Source of the DNA: Castellaniella sp049650445 | Lineage (GTDB): Bacteria; Pseudomonadota; Gammaproteobacteria; Burkholderiales; Burkholderiaceae_B | Reading direction: 5' to 3' | Length of the DNA: 63,287 nucleotides | Assembly (NCBI RefSeq): GCF_049650445.1 | Contig: NZ_JBASAD010000026.1 | Location: 1-63,287, forward strand | Shown: positions 53,299 through 61,797 of the stretch, in pieces | Position numbering within the stretch: the first letter of the stretch is position 1 | How the letters are laid out: every line of letters begins with the position of its first letter | Made by a program: the position numbers and the translations under genes | The notes under the pieces: generated by a model | Databases searched by the model: none | What the model was told of the DNA's origin: nothing | Seen by the model: the letters and a program-made list of their open reading frames with translations, nothing else

Positions 53299-54186
53299 CT
53301 ACGCCAGCCAGCGCCTGAACCAGGCGATGCTGCGGCTCCAGGCCAGTTCGGCGGCGTCCTTGTCGTAGCGTGGAGTCGAATCGTTGTGGAAGCCGTGGTT
53401 CACGCCCGGGTAGACGTAGGCTTCGTAGGTCTTGCCGCCGGCTTTCAGGGCGGTCTCGTAGGCCGGCCAGCCGGCGTTGACCCGGGTGTCCAGTCCCGCG
53501 TAGTGCAGCAGCAGAGGTGCCCGGATGCGGGGCACGTCCTCGGGGCGCGGCTGCATGCCGTAGAACGGCACGGCCGCCGCCAGTTCGGGGTAGGCGACGG
53601 CGGTCGCGTTGGCCACGCCGCCGCCGTAGCAGAAGCCGATGATTCCGATCTTGCCCGTCGATCCGGCCACGGTCGGCAGCCATTCGATGGCGGTGAAGAA
53701 ATCGTTCATCAGTTTTTCCGGGTCGACCTGCTGCTGCAGTTCCCGGCCCCGCTCGTCGTTGCCGGGGTAGCCGCCCCTGGAACTGAGCCCGTCGGGCGCC
53801 AGCGCCATGAAGCCGGCCTTCGCCAGGCGTCGTGCGACGTCCTCGATGTAGGGATTCAGGCCCCGGTTTTCATGGACCACCACGACGCCGGGCACCTTGC
53901 CCGCCGCCTTGGCCGGTCGTACCAGATAGGCGCGCACCGCGCCGTTGCCCCGGGGCGAGGGATAGGTCACGTATTCGGCGAGGATGTCCGGGTCGGTGAA
54001 GGACACCTGCTCGGCCAGGGCGTAATCGGGGGATAGCGCGGCCAGGATCGAGGCCGCGCCCAGGGTGCCGACGGCGTAGCGGGATGCCCGGTTCAGGAAT
54101 TCGCGCCGGTCGATCAGCCCATGCGCGTAAAAGTCGTAGAGTTCCAGCAGTTCGGGCGCGAAGTCCCTGGCGGTCAATCTGGACAT
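53299..54186 (-). CDS. Dienelactone hydrolase family protein with Tat-type signal
   Basis: Alpha/beta hydrolase of about 295 residues. A Tat-like motif DRREFLNRAS at about residues 26-35 is followed by a hydrophobic run and ALAEQ, so export of the folded protein is likely. The nucleophile is the Cys of GFCYGGG, the dienelactone-hydrolase form, with acid (Asp in LDTR) and His (NHGFHND). The 25 residues before the twin arginine are unusually long and acidic. Substrate unknown. Convergent with the aminopeptidase, divergent from pyrG. Confidence 0.88.
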   Translation of the reverse strand: MSRLTARDFAPELLELYDFYAHGLIDRREFLNRASRYAVGTLGAASILAALSPDYALAEQVSFTDPDILAEYVTYPSPRGNGAVRAYLVRPAKAAGKVPGVVVVHENRGLNPYIEDVARRLAKAGFMALAPDGLSSRGGYPGNDERGRELQQQVDPEKLMNDFFTAIEWLPTVAGSTGKIGIIGFCYGGGVANATAVAYPELAAAVPFYGMQPRPEDVPRIRAPLLLHYAGLDTRVNAGWPAYETALKAGGKTYEAYVYPGVNHGFHNDSTPRYDKDAAELAWSRSIAWFRRWLA

Positions 54187-54360
54187 GCTGTCCTCCCGGA
54201 TCGCCCCTGAGCGGGCGCAGAACCCATGGTAGGCGGGACGGGCGGCGTGGTAAAGCAACAAACGAGGCAAGCTGTGGGCGGCCCGGGACGGCCCGAAGAC
54301 CCGGACCGAGCGGTTATAATCCAAATTTCCCGCTGCGCCCGTACACCGGGCACCTATGAA

Positions 54361-56028
54361 ATGACCAAATACGTATTCGTCACAGGGGGCGTGGTTTCCT
54401 CCCTGGGCAAGGGCATTGCCGCGGCCTCCCTGGCTGCGATCCTGGAATCCCGCGGGCTGCGGGTCACGATGCTCAAGCTGGATCCCTACATCAACGTAGA
54501 CCCGGGCACCATGAGCCCCTTCCAGCACGGCGAGGTCTTCGTCACCGAGGACGGCGCGGAAACCGACCTGGATCTGGGCCACTACGAGCGCTTCGTGTCC
54601 GCCCGGATGCACAAGGTCAACAATTTCACCACCGGCCAGATCTACGAATCGGTCCTGCGCAAGGAACGCCGGGGCGACTACCTGGGCAAGACCGTCCAGG
54701 TCATCCCGCACATCACCAACGAAATCCAGGACTTCGTCGCCCGGGGCGCCAAGGCGGCCTTCGACGGCCAGGCCGATGTGGCCATCGTGGAAATCGGCGG
54801 CACGGTGGGCGACATCGAATCGCTGCCCTTCCTGGAAGCCGCGCGCCAGATGAGTCTGCGCCTGGGCCGCAACCAGTGCGCCTTCGTGCACCTGACGCTG
54901 GTGCCCTTCATCGCTTCGGCGGGCGAACTGAAAACCAAGCCGACCCAGCACTCGGTGCAGAAGTTGCGCGAAATCGGCATCTACCCGAACGCGCTGCTGT
55001 GCCGCGCCGACCGGCCGATCCCCGACGACGAACGCGCCAAGATTTCGCTGTTCTCCAACGTGCCCCTGGATGCCGTGATCTCGGTCTGGGACGCGGATTC
55101 GATCTACAAGATCCCCGCCATGCTGCACCAGCAGGGCCTGGACAGCCTGGTCTGCGATGCGCTCGCCCTGACCCCGCCGCCGGCCGACCTGACGGTCTGG
55201 GACCGCCTGGTGCACGATCTGGAAAACCCGCGCGACGCCATCACCATCGGCATGGTGGGCAAATACGTCGATCTGACAGAATCCTACAAGTCCCTGTCCG
55301 AGGCCCTGGTCCACGCGGGCATCCACACGCATGCGCGGGTCCACATAGAATACCTGGATTCCGAGGAAATCGAGAGCCAGGGCACGGCCTGCCTGGCCGG
55401 TCTGGACGCCATCCTGGTGCCGGGCGGTTTCGGCAAGCGCGGCACCGAGGGCAAGATCAAGGCGATCCGCTACGCTCGCGAGAACGGCATCCCCTACCTG
55501 GGCATCTGCCTGGGCATGCAACTGGCGGTGGTGGAATTCGCCCGCCACGTCGCCGGTCTGGGCGGGGCCAACAGCACGGAATTCGATCCTTCGGCGGCAC
55601 ACCCGGTGGTGGCGCTGATCACCGAATGGCAGGACCGCGAGGGCAAGGTCGAAAAACGCGACTCGGGCTCCGATCTGGGCGGCACCATGCGCAAGGGCGC
55701 CCAGCGCTGCCCCGTCAAGCCGGGCACGCGCGCCTTTGAGATCTACGGCGCAGAGGTCAACGAACGTCACCGCCACCGCTACGAGGTCAACAACGTCTAC
55801 GTCCACCGCCTGGAAGAAGCCGGTCTGGTGATCAGCGCCCGCACGCCCACGGAAAACCTGCCGGAAATCATGGAGATTCCCGCGCATCCGTGGTTCATGG
55901 GGGTGCAGTTCCACCCGGAATTCACGTCCACGCCGCGCGACGGGCATCCGCTGTTCACCAGCTACGTTCAGGCCGCGCTGGCTTATCAGCGGCGCCAGTC
56001 GGAACTGCCCCAGACGAAACAGGCCTGA
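54361..56028 (+). CDS. pyrG: CTP synthase
   Basis: Makes CTP from UTP, ATP and glutamine. 555 residues. Start MTKYVFVTGGVVSSLGKGIAAASL; synthase loop DPYINVDPGTMSPFQHGEVF; glutaminase Cys in LGICLGMQLAVVEFA and His-Glu in QFHPEF. A TATAAT at 54315-54320 may be the -10 element. Heads the common pyrG-kdsA-eno-ftsB order. Confidence 0.97.
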   Translation: MTKYVFVTGGVVSSLGKGIAAASLAAILESRGLRVTMLKLDPYINVDPGTMSPFQHGEVFVTEDGAETDLDLGHYERFVSARMHKVNNFTTGQIYESVLRKERRGDYLGKTVQVIPHITNEIQDFVARGAKAAFDGQADVAIVEIGGTVGDIESLPFLEAARQMSLRLGRNQCAFVHLTLVPFIASAGELKTKPTQHSVQKLREIGIYPNALLCRADRPIPDDERAKISLFSNVPLDAVISVWDADSIYKIPAMLHQQGLDSLVCDALALTPPPADLTVWDRLVHDLENPRDAITIGMVGKYVDLTESYKSLSEALVHAGIHTHARVHIEYLDSEEIESQGTACLAGLDAILVPGGFGKRGTEGKIKAIRYARENGIPYLGICLGMQLAVVEFARHVAGLGGANSTEFDPSAAHPVVALITEWQDREGKVEKRDSGSDLGGTMRKGAQRCPVKPGTRAFEIYGAEVNERHRHRYEVNNVYVHRLEEAGLVISARTPTENLPEIMEIPAHPWFMGVQFHPEFTSTPRDGHPLFTSYVQAALAYQRRQSELPQTKQA

Positions 56029-56052
56029 GTCCGGCCCATTCAAGGAGTCCCC

Positions 56053-56907
56053 ATGCAACTGTGTCATTTCCAGGCCGGTATCGAACACCCCCTGTTCCTG
56101 ATCGCCGGCCCCTGCGTCATCGAATCGCGCGAACTGGCTTTCGAGACGGCGGGGGTGCTGCAGGAAATGACCCGGGCGCTGGGGATTCCCTTCATCTATA
56201 AAAGCTCCTTCGACAAGGCCAACCGCAGTTCCGGCACTTCGTTCCGGGGGCCGGGCATGGACGAGGGCCTGAAGATTCTGGACGACGTGCGTCGCCAACT
56301 GGGCGTGCCGGTCCTGACCGACGTGCACGAGACCGGTCAGGCCCGCGAGGTCGCCGCCGTGGTCGACGTGCTGCAGACGCCGGCCTTTCTGTGCCGTCAG
56401 ACGGATTTCATCCAGGCCTGCGCGGCCACGTTGAAACCGGTCAACATCAAGAAGGGCCAGTTTCTGGCGCCGGAAGACATGGTCCAGGTCGTGACCAAGG
56501 CGCGTGCGGCGGCCCTGGAGGCCGGCGGCGACGGCAGCAACATCCTGGTCTGCGAACGCGGCGCATCCTTTGGCTATCACAACCTGGTGTCGGACATGCG
56601 TTCGCTGGCGATCATGCGCGGCACGGGCTGCCCGGTGGTGTTCGACGCCACCCATTCGGTGCAGTTGCCGGGCGGGCAGGGCACGCATTCCGGCGGCCAG
56701 CGCGAATTCGTGCCGGTGCTGGCGCGCGCGGCCGTGGCGGCCGGCGTGGCGGGGGTGTTCATGGAAACCCACCCGAACCCTGCCCAGGCCCTGTCCGACG
56801 GCCCCAACGCGGTGCCGCTGGACCGCATGCGCGGTCTGCTGGAATGCCTGGCCGAACTGGACCGCTGCGTCAAGCAGTCCGGCATGTTGAACGATGGCGG
56901 CCTCTGA
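56053..56907 (+). CDS. kdsA: 3-deoxy-8-phosphooctulonate synthase
   Basis: Condenses arabinose-5-phosphate with phosphoenolpyruvate to Kdo-8-phosphate for lipopolysaccharide. 284 residues; LIAGPCVIESRELAFE, YKSSFDKANRSSGTSFRGPG and VFDATHSVQLPGG are diagnostic. An Asn (KPVNIKKGQF) where metal-dependent forms have Cys suggests the metal-independent type. CAAGGAG lies before the ATG. Confidence 0.96.
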   Translation: MQLCHFQAGIEHPLFLIAGPCVIESRELAFETAGVLQEMTRALGIPFIYKSSFDKANRSSGTSFRGPGMDEGLKILDDVRRQLGVPVLTDVHETGQAREVAAVVDVLQTPAFLCRQTDFIQACAATLKPVNIKKGQFLAPEDMVQVVTKARAAALEAGGDGSNILVCERGASFGYHNLVSDMRSLAIMRGTGCPVVFDATHSVQLPGGQGTHSGGQREFVPVLARAAVAAGVAGVFMETHPNPAQALSDGPNAVPLDRMRGLLECLAELDRCVKQSGMLNDGGL

Positions 56908-57045
56908 GCCCCTCGAATAGTCACTATAAATGTCGCCATGTGCGGCCGGCTGGAATCCCGGGGTAGACTGGCCTTGTCGGCATCCCGGTAAAATGGCGGG
57001 ATTCCCTCTTTCATCTACTCCCTACACAGGCAGGACTGTCAGACC

Positions 57046-58332
<1,287 letters not shown>

Positions 58333-58338
58333 GGTTCT

Positions 58339-58614
58339 ATGCGTCTGCTGAGCCTCGCCCTGCTGGCCCTGACCCTGGCGACACAGTATCCGCTGTGGTG
58401 GGGCAAGGGCGGCTGGCTCAGCTTGCGCGGCCTGCAGGCGCAGGTGCAGACGGAAACCGAGGACAACGAAGCCCTGACCGCGCGCAACAACGCCTTGCAG
58501 GCCGAAGTCCAGGATCTCAAGACCGGGATCTCGGCGGTCGAGGAACGTGCCCGGGGCGAATTGAACATGATCCGCGAGGGCGAATACTTCGTCCAGATCC
58601 TGCCCCGGCAGTAA
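58339..58614 (+). CDS. ftsB: Cell division protein FtsB
   Basis: Small bitopic membrane protein of the FtsQLB divisome complex, 91 residues. One membrane helix (about 3-20, LLSLALLALTLATQYPLWWG), then a coiled coil (LQAQVQTETEDNEALTARNNALQAEVQDLK) and the family motif EERARGELNMIREGEYFVQI. Six bases after eno, the usual eno-ftsB arrangement. Confidence 0.94.
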   Translation: MRLLSLALLALTLATQYPLWWGKGGWLSLRGLQAQVQTETEDNEALTARNNALQAEVQDLKTGISAVEERARGELNMIREGEYFVQILPRQ

Positions 58615-58669
58615 GGTCCCGCTGCGGGTTGTGTATGGTCTTCCCGGCTGCAATGGCCGGGATCGTGTC

Positions 58670-59755
58670 TCAGGACCCCGGCTCGCAGGCTGCGGGATTC
58701 TGTCCGGCATCTGCGCCATCCGCGCCATCCCTTTCTGCTTGATCCATGTCCGCGGCGGTGTCGTCCGGGTCTTCTCCTGTGTCCGGACGATCAGGCGTCG
58801 TCGTCGGGTCGCCCACGGTGCCTGCGTCCGGCATGGGGTCGGGCCTGGGCGTGTCCGTCAGGGGCGTACCCCCCGTGCCCAGCACACCGTCCGGTCCCGC
58901 ATGTTCCGCGATCCAGTCCGGCGTCAGGGGCACGCGGTGTGTCACACGACCGTCTGCCAGATCCGGCCAGACAGCCGGATGCGATTGCATGGCGACGGCG
59001 ACCCGACGGCGAAACGGCAGATAGCCCGCCGCCATCAGGCGGGACTGGGTAGGTTCGCCGGCCAAGGGCGCCAGCGTACGCACGATGGCCCCGAGGCCCG
59101 GTATCAGGGGGCGGTGCGGCCACCAGAGTTCCAGGACCAGGGTATTGGCTTCGTGGATGTTGAGGCCGGACCGTGGCCCCCGACCTTCCGGCCAGCCCTG
59201 GGCCAGCCGGCGCGTGTGCTGTCGAGCCTGATAGTCGTTGCGGATCAGGGGCTGACCGGGATAGGCACGTGGCCCTCGCAGATCGGGGTCGGTGTGATCG
59301 AGGAATGCTTCGGGGCCTGGCCGTGCGATGCGGATGCGCCAGGGTGCGCCCAGGGCCGCCTGGCGTTCTCGCAATGCCCGGGCGGCGGCACGGGGGTCAG
59401 GATAAGCCATGCGCAGCCCGTGCTCGAAGGCCTGGGCGATGGTCTGCGGTCGAGCCTGATGCGTGGCACCTGCGCGGGCGGCTTCCATCAGGGCCAGGCT
59501 GAGCGTCTGACGCAGGCCCGACCAGTGTGCGGCTTCCACGCCGCCCAGTCCCAGCGTCAGGACCGGCATGGCCGCCAGCAGAAAACCGGCCATGCCTGCG
59601 CCGCGCTGGCTGCGCCGGGCGACGACACGGCGGGCAAGGCCATCACCACGCCACAGGAGCGGCGCGCGGAGGGTCAGGCTGGAAGATGTTCCAGGGAGGG
59701 CATGGCAGAGGTTTGGCATGCGGACCAGTATGCGGGTCCGCATGCCGGCCGGCAT
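58670..59755 (-). CDS. TadE-like pilus-assembly-type protein, orphan
   Basis: About 361 residues. After about 50 basic residues a single hydrophobic helix (QRGAGMAGFLLAAMPVLTLGLGGVE) is followed by AAHWSGLRQTLSLALMEAARAGA, the pattern of TadE/TadF pseudopilin-like proteins. The glutamate normally five residues into the hydrophobic stretch is missing, so prepilin processing is doubtful. The last 70 residues are rich in Asp, Pro, Thr and Gly and probably disordered. No other tad gene is in the window. The start is uncertain; ATGs at 59743 and 59719 are in the same frame. Confidence 0.65.
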   Translation of the reverse strand: MPAGMRTRILVRMPNLCHALPGTSSSLTLRAPLLWRGDGLARRVVARRSQRGAGMAGFLLAAMPVLTLGLGGVEAAHWSGLRQTLSLALMEAARAGATHQARPQTIAQAFEHGLRMAYPDPRAAARALRERQAALGAPWRIRIARPGPEAFLDHTDPDLRGPRAYPGQPLIRNDYQARQHTRRLAQGWPEGRGPRSGLNIHEANTLVLELWWPHRPLIPGLGAIVRTLAPLAGEPTQSRLMAAGYLPFRRRVAVAMQSHPAVWPDLADGRVTHRVPLTPDWIAEHAGPDGVLGTGGTPLTDTPRPDPMPDAGTVGDPTTTPDRPDTGEDPDDTAADMDQAERDGADGADAGQNPAACEPGS

Positions 59756-59787
59756 AGTGGGGTGATTCCGCTGTGACCGGGATGTCG

Positions 59788-59812
59788 CGCCTCACCCGGC
59801 GCGAGTGAGGCG
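59788..59812 (-). terminator. Hairpin directly after hslO, possible terminator
   Basis: CGCCTCAC and GTGAGGCG form a perfect 8-bp stem around a 9-base loop, one base past the hslO stop. No T tract follows, so an intrinsic terminator is not assured; it may protect the mRNA 3' end. Confidence 0.35.
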
Positions 59813-59813
59813 T

Positions 59814-60746
59814 TCAGTGCAGCGTGTCGGAGCCGGGGACCTGCAGGATGTCGGGACCGTCGGCGAACAGGGCGGCACAGTCCACCGCGTCGAAGTCATA
59901 CGGCTGGCCGCAGAAGTTGCAGGCGATATGGACGGTGTCCTGTTCAGCCAGGATGTCTTCGACCTCCTGGCGGCCCAGCGTGCGCAGCATGTCGGCGACC
60001 CGTTCGCGGCTGCAGGGGCAGTGCCAGCGCACCGCTTGTTCGGGAAAGGCCACCAGATCGTCTTCCCAGAACAGGCGGTGGATCAGGGTGTCGGAGTCGG
60101 CCGTGCGCAGTTCCTCGCGATCCAGCGTTTCGGCCAGGGTCGTGCAGTGCGTCCAGGTCGTGTCGATGTCATCAGACGGGTCTGTCGTGCCAGCCGGCGT
60201 CGATGCGCCGGGCATGCGTTGCAACAGCAGCCCGGCGCAGGCCTGGGCGTTGGCGGCAAGCCAGAGCCGCGTGTCCAGTTGCTCCGAGTGCTTCATGTAG
60301 TGTTCCAGGACGGCGGCGACCGTATCGCCTTCCAGGGGTACGATGCCCTGGTAGGGCGTGGCGCCGGCCTGGCGGCCCGAAGGGTCCAGCATCACCATGA
60401 AGCGACCCTGGCCGTCGGCGTTGAGCAGATCCTGCAAGCCGGCATCGGCGGGTGGTTCGGCGCCTTCGCGCAGATGGGCCGTGGCCCGCAGATCCAGTGC
60501 CGAGGTGCATTCGACCATGATGAGGCGCACCGGGCCGTTGCCTTGGAGTTGCAGGACGACCGAACCATCGAATTTGATATTGCCCGCCAGCAGCACGCTG
60601 GCGGCGGCCAGTTCGCCGAGCAGGCTGACCAGGACGGGGGGCAGGTTCTGGTGGGCCAGCCCGGTTTGCCAGGCCTGGGTCAGGCGCAGGGTCTGGATGC
60701 GGGTACCGTGGTCGGCAGTCAGGTATTTCTTCAGCGTGTCGCTCAT
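59814..60746 (-). CDS. hslO: Redox-regulated chaperone Hsp33
   Basis: Cytoplasmic holdase switched on by oxidation of its zinc centre. 310 residues from MSDTLKKYLTADHGTRIQ. The redox switch is near the C-terminus: HCPCSRERV and, about 35 residues later, CNFCGQPYDF (CxC and CxxC). A 15-residue Pro/Asp/Thr-rich insert (about 190-205) in the linker is specific to this copy. Forms a minus-strand pair with the RDD gene. Confidence 0.94.
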   Translation of the reverse strand: MSDTLKKYLTADHGTRIQTLRLTQAWQTGLAHQNLPPVLVSLLGELAAASVLLAGNIKFDGSVVLQLQGNGPVRLIMVECTSALDLRATAHLREGAEPPADAGLQDLLNADGQGRFMVMLDPSGRQAGATPYQGIVPLEGDTVAAVLEHYMKHSEQLDTRLWLAANAQACAGLLLQRMPGASTPAGTTDPSDDIDTTWTHCTTLAETLDREELRTADSDTLIHRLFWEDDLVAFPEQAVRWHCPCSRERVADMLRTLGRQEVEDILAEQDTVHIACNFCGQPYDFDAVDCAALFADGPDILQVPGSDTLH

Positions 60747-60783
60747 GCGGAGGGTCCGGGGTGGCGCGGCCGGGCGCGCCAAT

Positions 60784-61302
60784 TCAGGCGGTGGGGGCGG
60801 GGCGCAGGTCGTGCAGTTCGGTGCCCAGCAGCCGATCGTGCAGGAACTGGCCCTGGGGATCGATCCAGGTCCAGAGGAAAATGGTGAACGGGGCGCCGAC
60901 GATCAGCAGGTCGAACGAGGACCAGCCAGTGGCGCGCGACAGCCCGGCGATCGCCAGGGCGGCCAGCAGCGGCAATGGCCACAGCAGCAGGTAGCGCAGC
61001 AGCATGCGCGTGCCCCGCAGGGGGCTGCCGCCGCGATCCGTGAGGCGGATGTTCCAGGTTTTCATCGGCAGGGTCTGGCCGCCGCGTCGCCAGCAGGCCA
61101 GAAAATAGATGCCGATGGCCAGGAACAGAAACACCTGGCGGCCGTGGCGCAGCATCAGGCCGCTGCGGCTCTGGGTCAGGGTGTCGAACAGATAGCCCGC
61201 CAGAAACACCACGCCAAAGAGCAGCACGCCTTCGTACATCATGCAGGCAAAGCGGCGCAGGCGCGGCGGGGCGGTAGGGAGGGCCGGTGCGGAAACGGAC
61301 AT
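60784..61302 (-). CDS. RDD family membrane protein
   Basis: About 172 residues with four hydrophobic segments. The family pattern is present: LRRFACMMYEGVLLFGVVFLAGYL at the start and GRQVFLFLAIGIYFLACWRRGGQTLPMKTWNIRL after it, then a C-terminal HDRLLGTEL. Function unknown; some RDD proteins are sodium-proton antiporters. An in-frame ATG at 61329 would add nine residues; neither start has a clear ribosome binding site. Confidence 0.87.
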   Translation of the reverse strand: MSVSAPALPTAPPRLRRFACMMYEGVLLFGVVFLAGYLFDTLTQSRSGLMLRHGRQVFLFLAIGIYFLACWRRGGQTLPMKTWNIRLTDRGGSPLRGTRMLLRYLLLWPLPLLAALAIAGLSRATGWSSFDLLIVGAPFTIFLWTWIDPQGQFLHDRLLGTELHDLRPAPTA

Positions 61303-61341
61303 GGTGCGGCGGATGGGCTTGAAAACCATCCATTATCGCTG

Positions 61342-61428
61342 AAAAAAAGCCCCCCACGCTGCGCAGGCTGACGCCTGCTTGCTGCCTCCAGGGGCGCGTT
61401 TTGCCTTGGGGCGGCCCGGCGGCAAAAC
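61342..61428 (-). repeat. Structured intergenic repeat, copy 4 (reverse orientation)
   Basis: Read on the minus strand: GTTTTGCC (61428-61421) and GGCAAAAC (61405-61398) around a 15-base loop ending GGGCCGCCCCAA; a CGCCCCTGGAGGC region; GCAGGC (61378-61373) with GCCTGC (61368-61363), a compensated variant of copy 1; then GCGTGGGGGGC and seven T residues. The T run makes this copy look like a working intrinsic terminator. Confidence 0.85.
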
Positions 61429-61451
61429 AAAGGCCGCCCGATGGGGCGGCC
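61423..61451 (-). terminator. Intrinsic terminator of the 62-residue gene
   Basis: On the minus strand GGCCGCCC-catc-GGGCGGCC (perfect 8-bp stem, 61451-61432) is followed by TTTGTTTTG. It starts 20 bases past the stop codon of the small gene and overlaps the edge of repeat copy 4. Confidence 0.75.
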
Positions 61452-61471
61452 CGGAGATCCAGCCTGGGGGA

Positions 61472-61660
61472 TCAGTGGGCGGTGCGAACCGTCTGGCTCA
61501 CACGGCCTTCGGGGGCCTTGAAGAAGCTGGCGACCTTCTGGAACAGGTGCTTGATGGCACGGTCCAGGGCATATTCCTGCTGAGAGTCGATGGCTTCTTG
61601 CAGCAGTTGGCGCTCCAGGGCGTCGGTCAGGCGGATGTCGGTTTTTTGCAGGGTTTTCAT
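61472..61660 (-). CDS. Small conserved-looking protein of unknown function
   Basis: Sixty-two residues, start MKTLQKTDIRLTDALERQLLQE. Mostly helical, with a second helix YALDRAIKHLFQKVASFF; no signal peptide, no cysteine. I do not recognise the family. The reading frame is supported by its setting: a TATAAT promoter 47 bases upstream, a compact leader with hairpins and a strong terminator 20 bases downstream. A longer in-frame start at 61981 is rejected because it would run through the promoter and the rlmL coding end. Confidence 0.75.
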   Translation of the reverse strand: MKTLQKTDIRLTDALERQLLQEAIDSQQEYALDRAIKHLFQKVASFFKAPEGRVSQTVRTAH

Positions 61661-61682
61661 AGCAAGTCTCTTCACTTGAAAA

Positions 61683-61736
61683 GAGCGTTTCGCTCGGGTT
61701 AACCCTATTATAGGGAAAACCCTAGGCTCCATGCAA
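61683..61736 (-). promoter_or_regulatory. Promoter with overlapping palindromes and hairpin leader
   Basis: Read on the minus strand: TTGCAT (61736-61731), an 18-base spacer and TATAAT (61712-61707). Three overlapping dyads cover the promoter: CTAGGG-TTTT-CCCTA, CCCTAT-AATAGGG and GGGTTAACCC (61725 to 61696). The leader then has GAGCG-aaa-CGCTC followed by TTTT. This looks like an operator-controlled unit for the 62-residue gene. Confidence 0.55.
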
Positions 61737-61797
61737 GTCCCTGAAGTGCTGAATCGGGTCCGATCGGGAGCCGGACCCTGGATGTGTGGCAGAAACC

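Noticed and set aside
50912..53683. A 923-codon minus-strand open frame opposite the CoA-transferase and aminopeptidase genes
   Set aside because: Antisense shadow: His/Gln/Arg/Ala-rich composition with no domain, and the plus-strand genes are unambiguous.
53299..56772. A 1157-codon open frame on the minus strand running under pyrG and kdsA
   Set aside because: Only its last 295 codons (dienelactone hydrolase) are protein-like; the rest is the antisense of two certain genes and arises from high third-position GC.
58642..58670. CCCGGC...GCCGGG hairpin between ftsB and the TadE-like gene
   Set aside because: Short stem with no T tract and overlap with the convergent gene end; not distinctive in this GC content.
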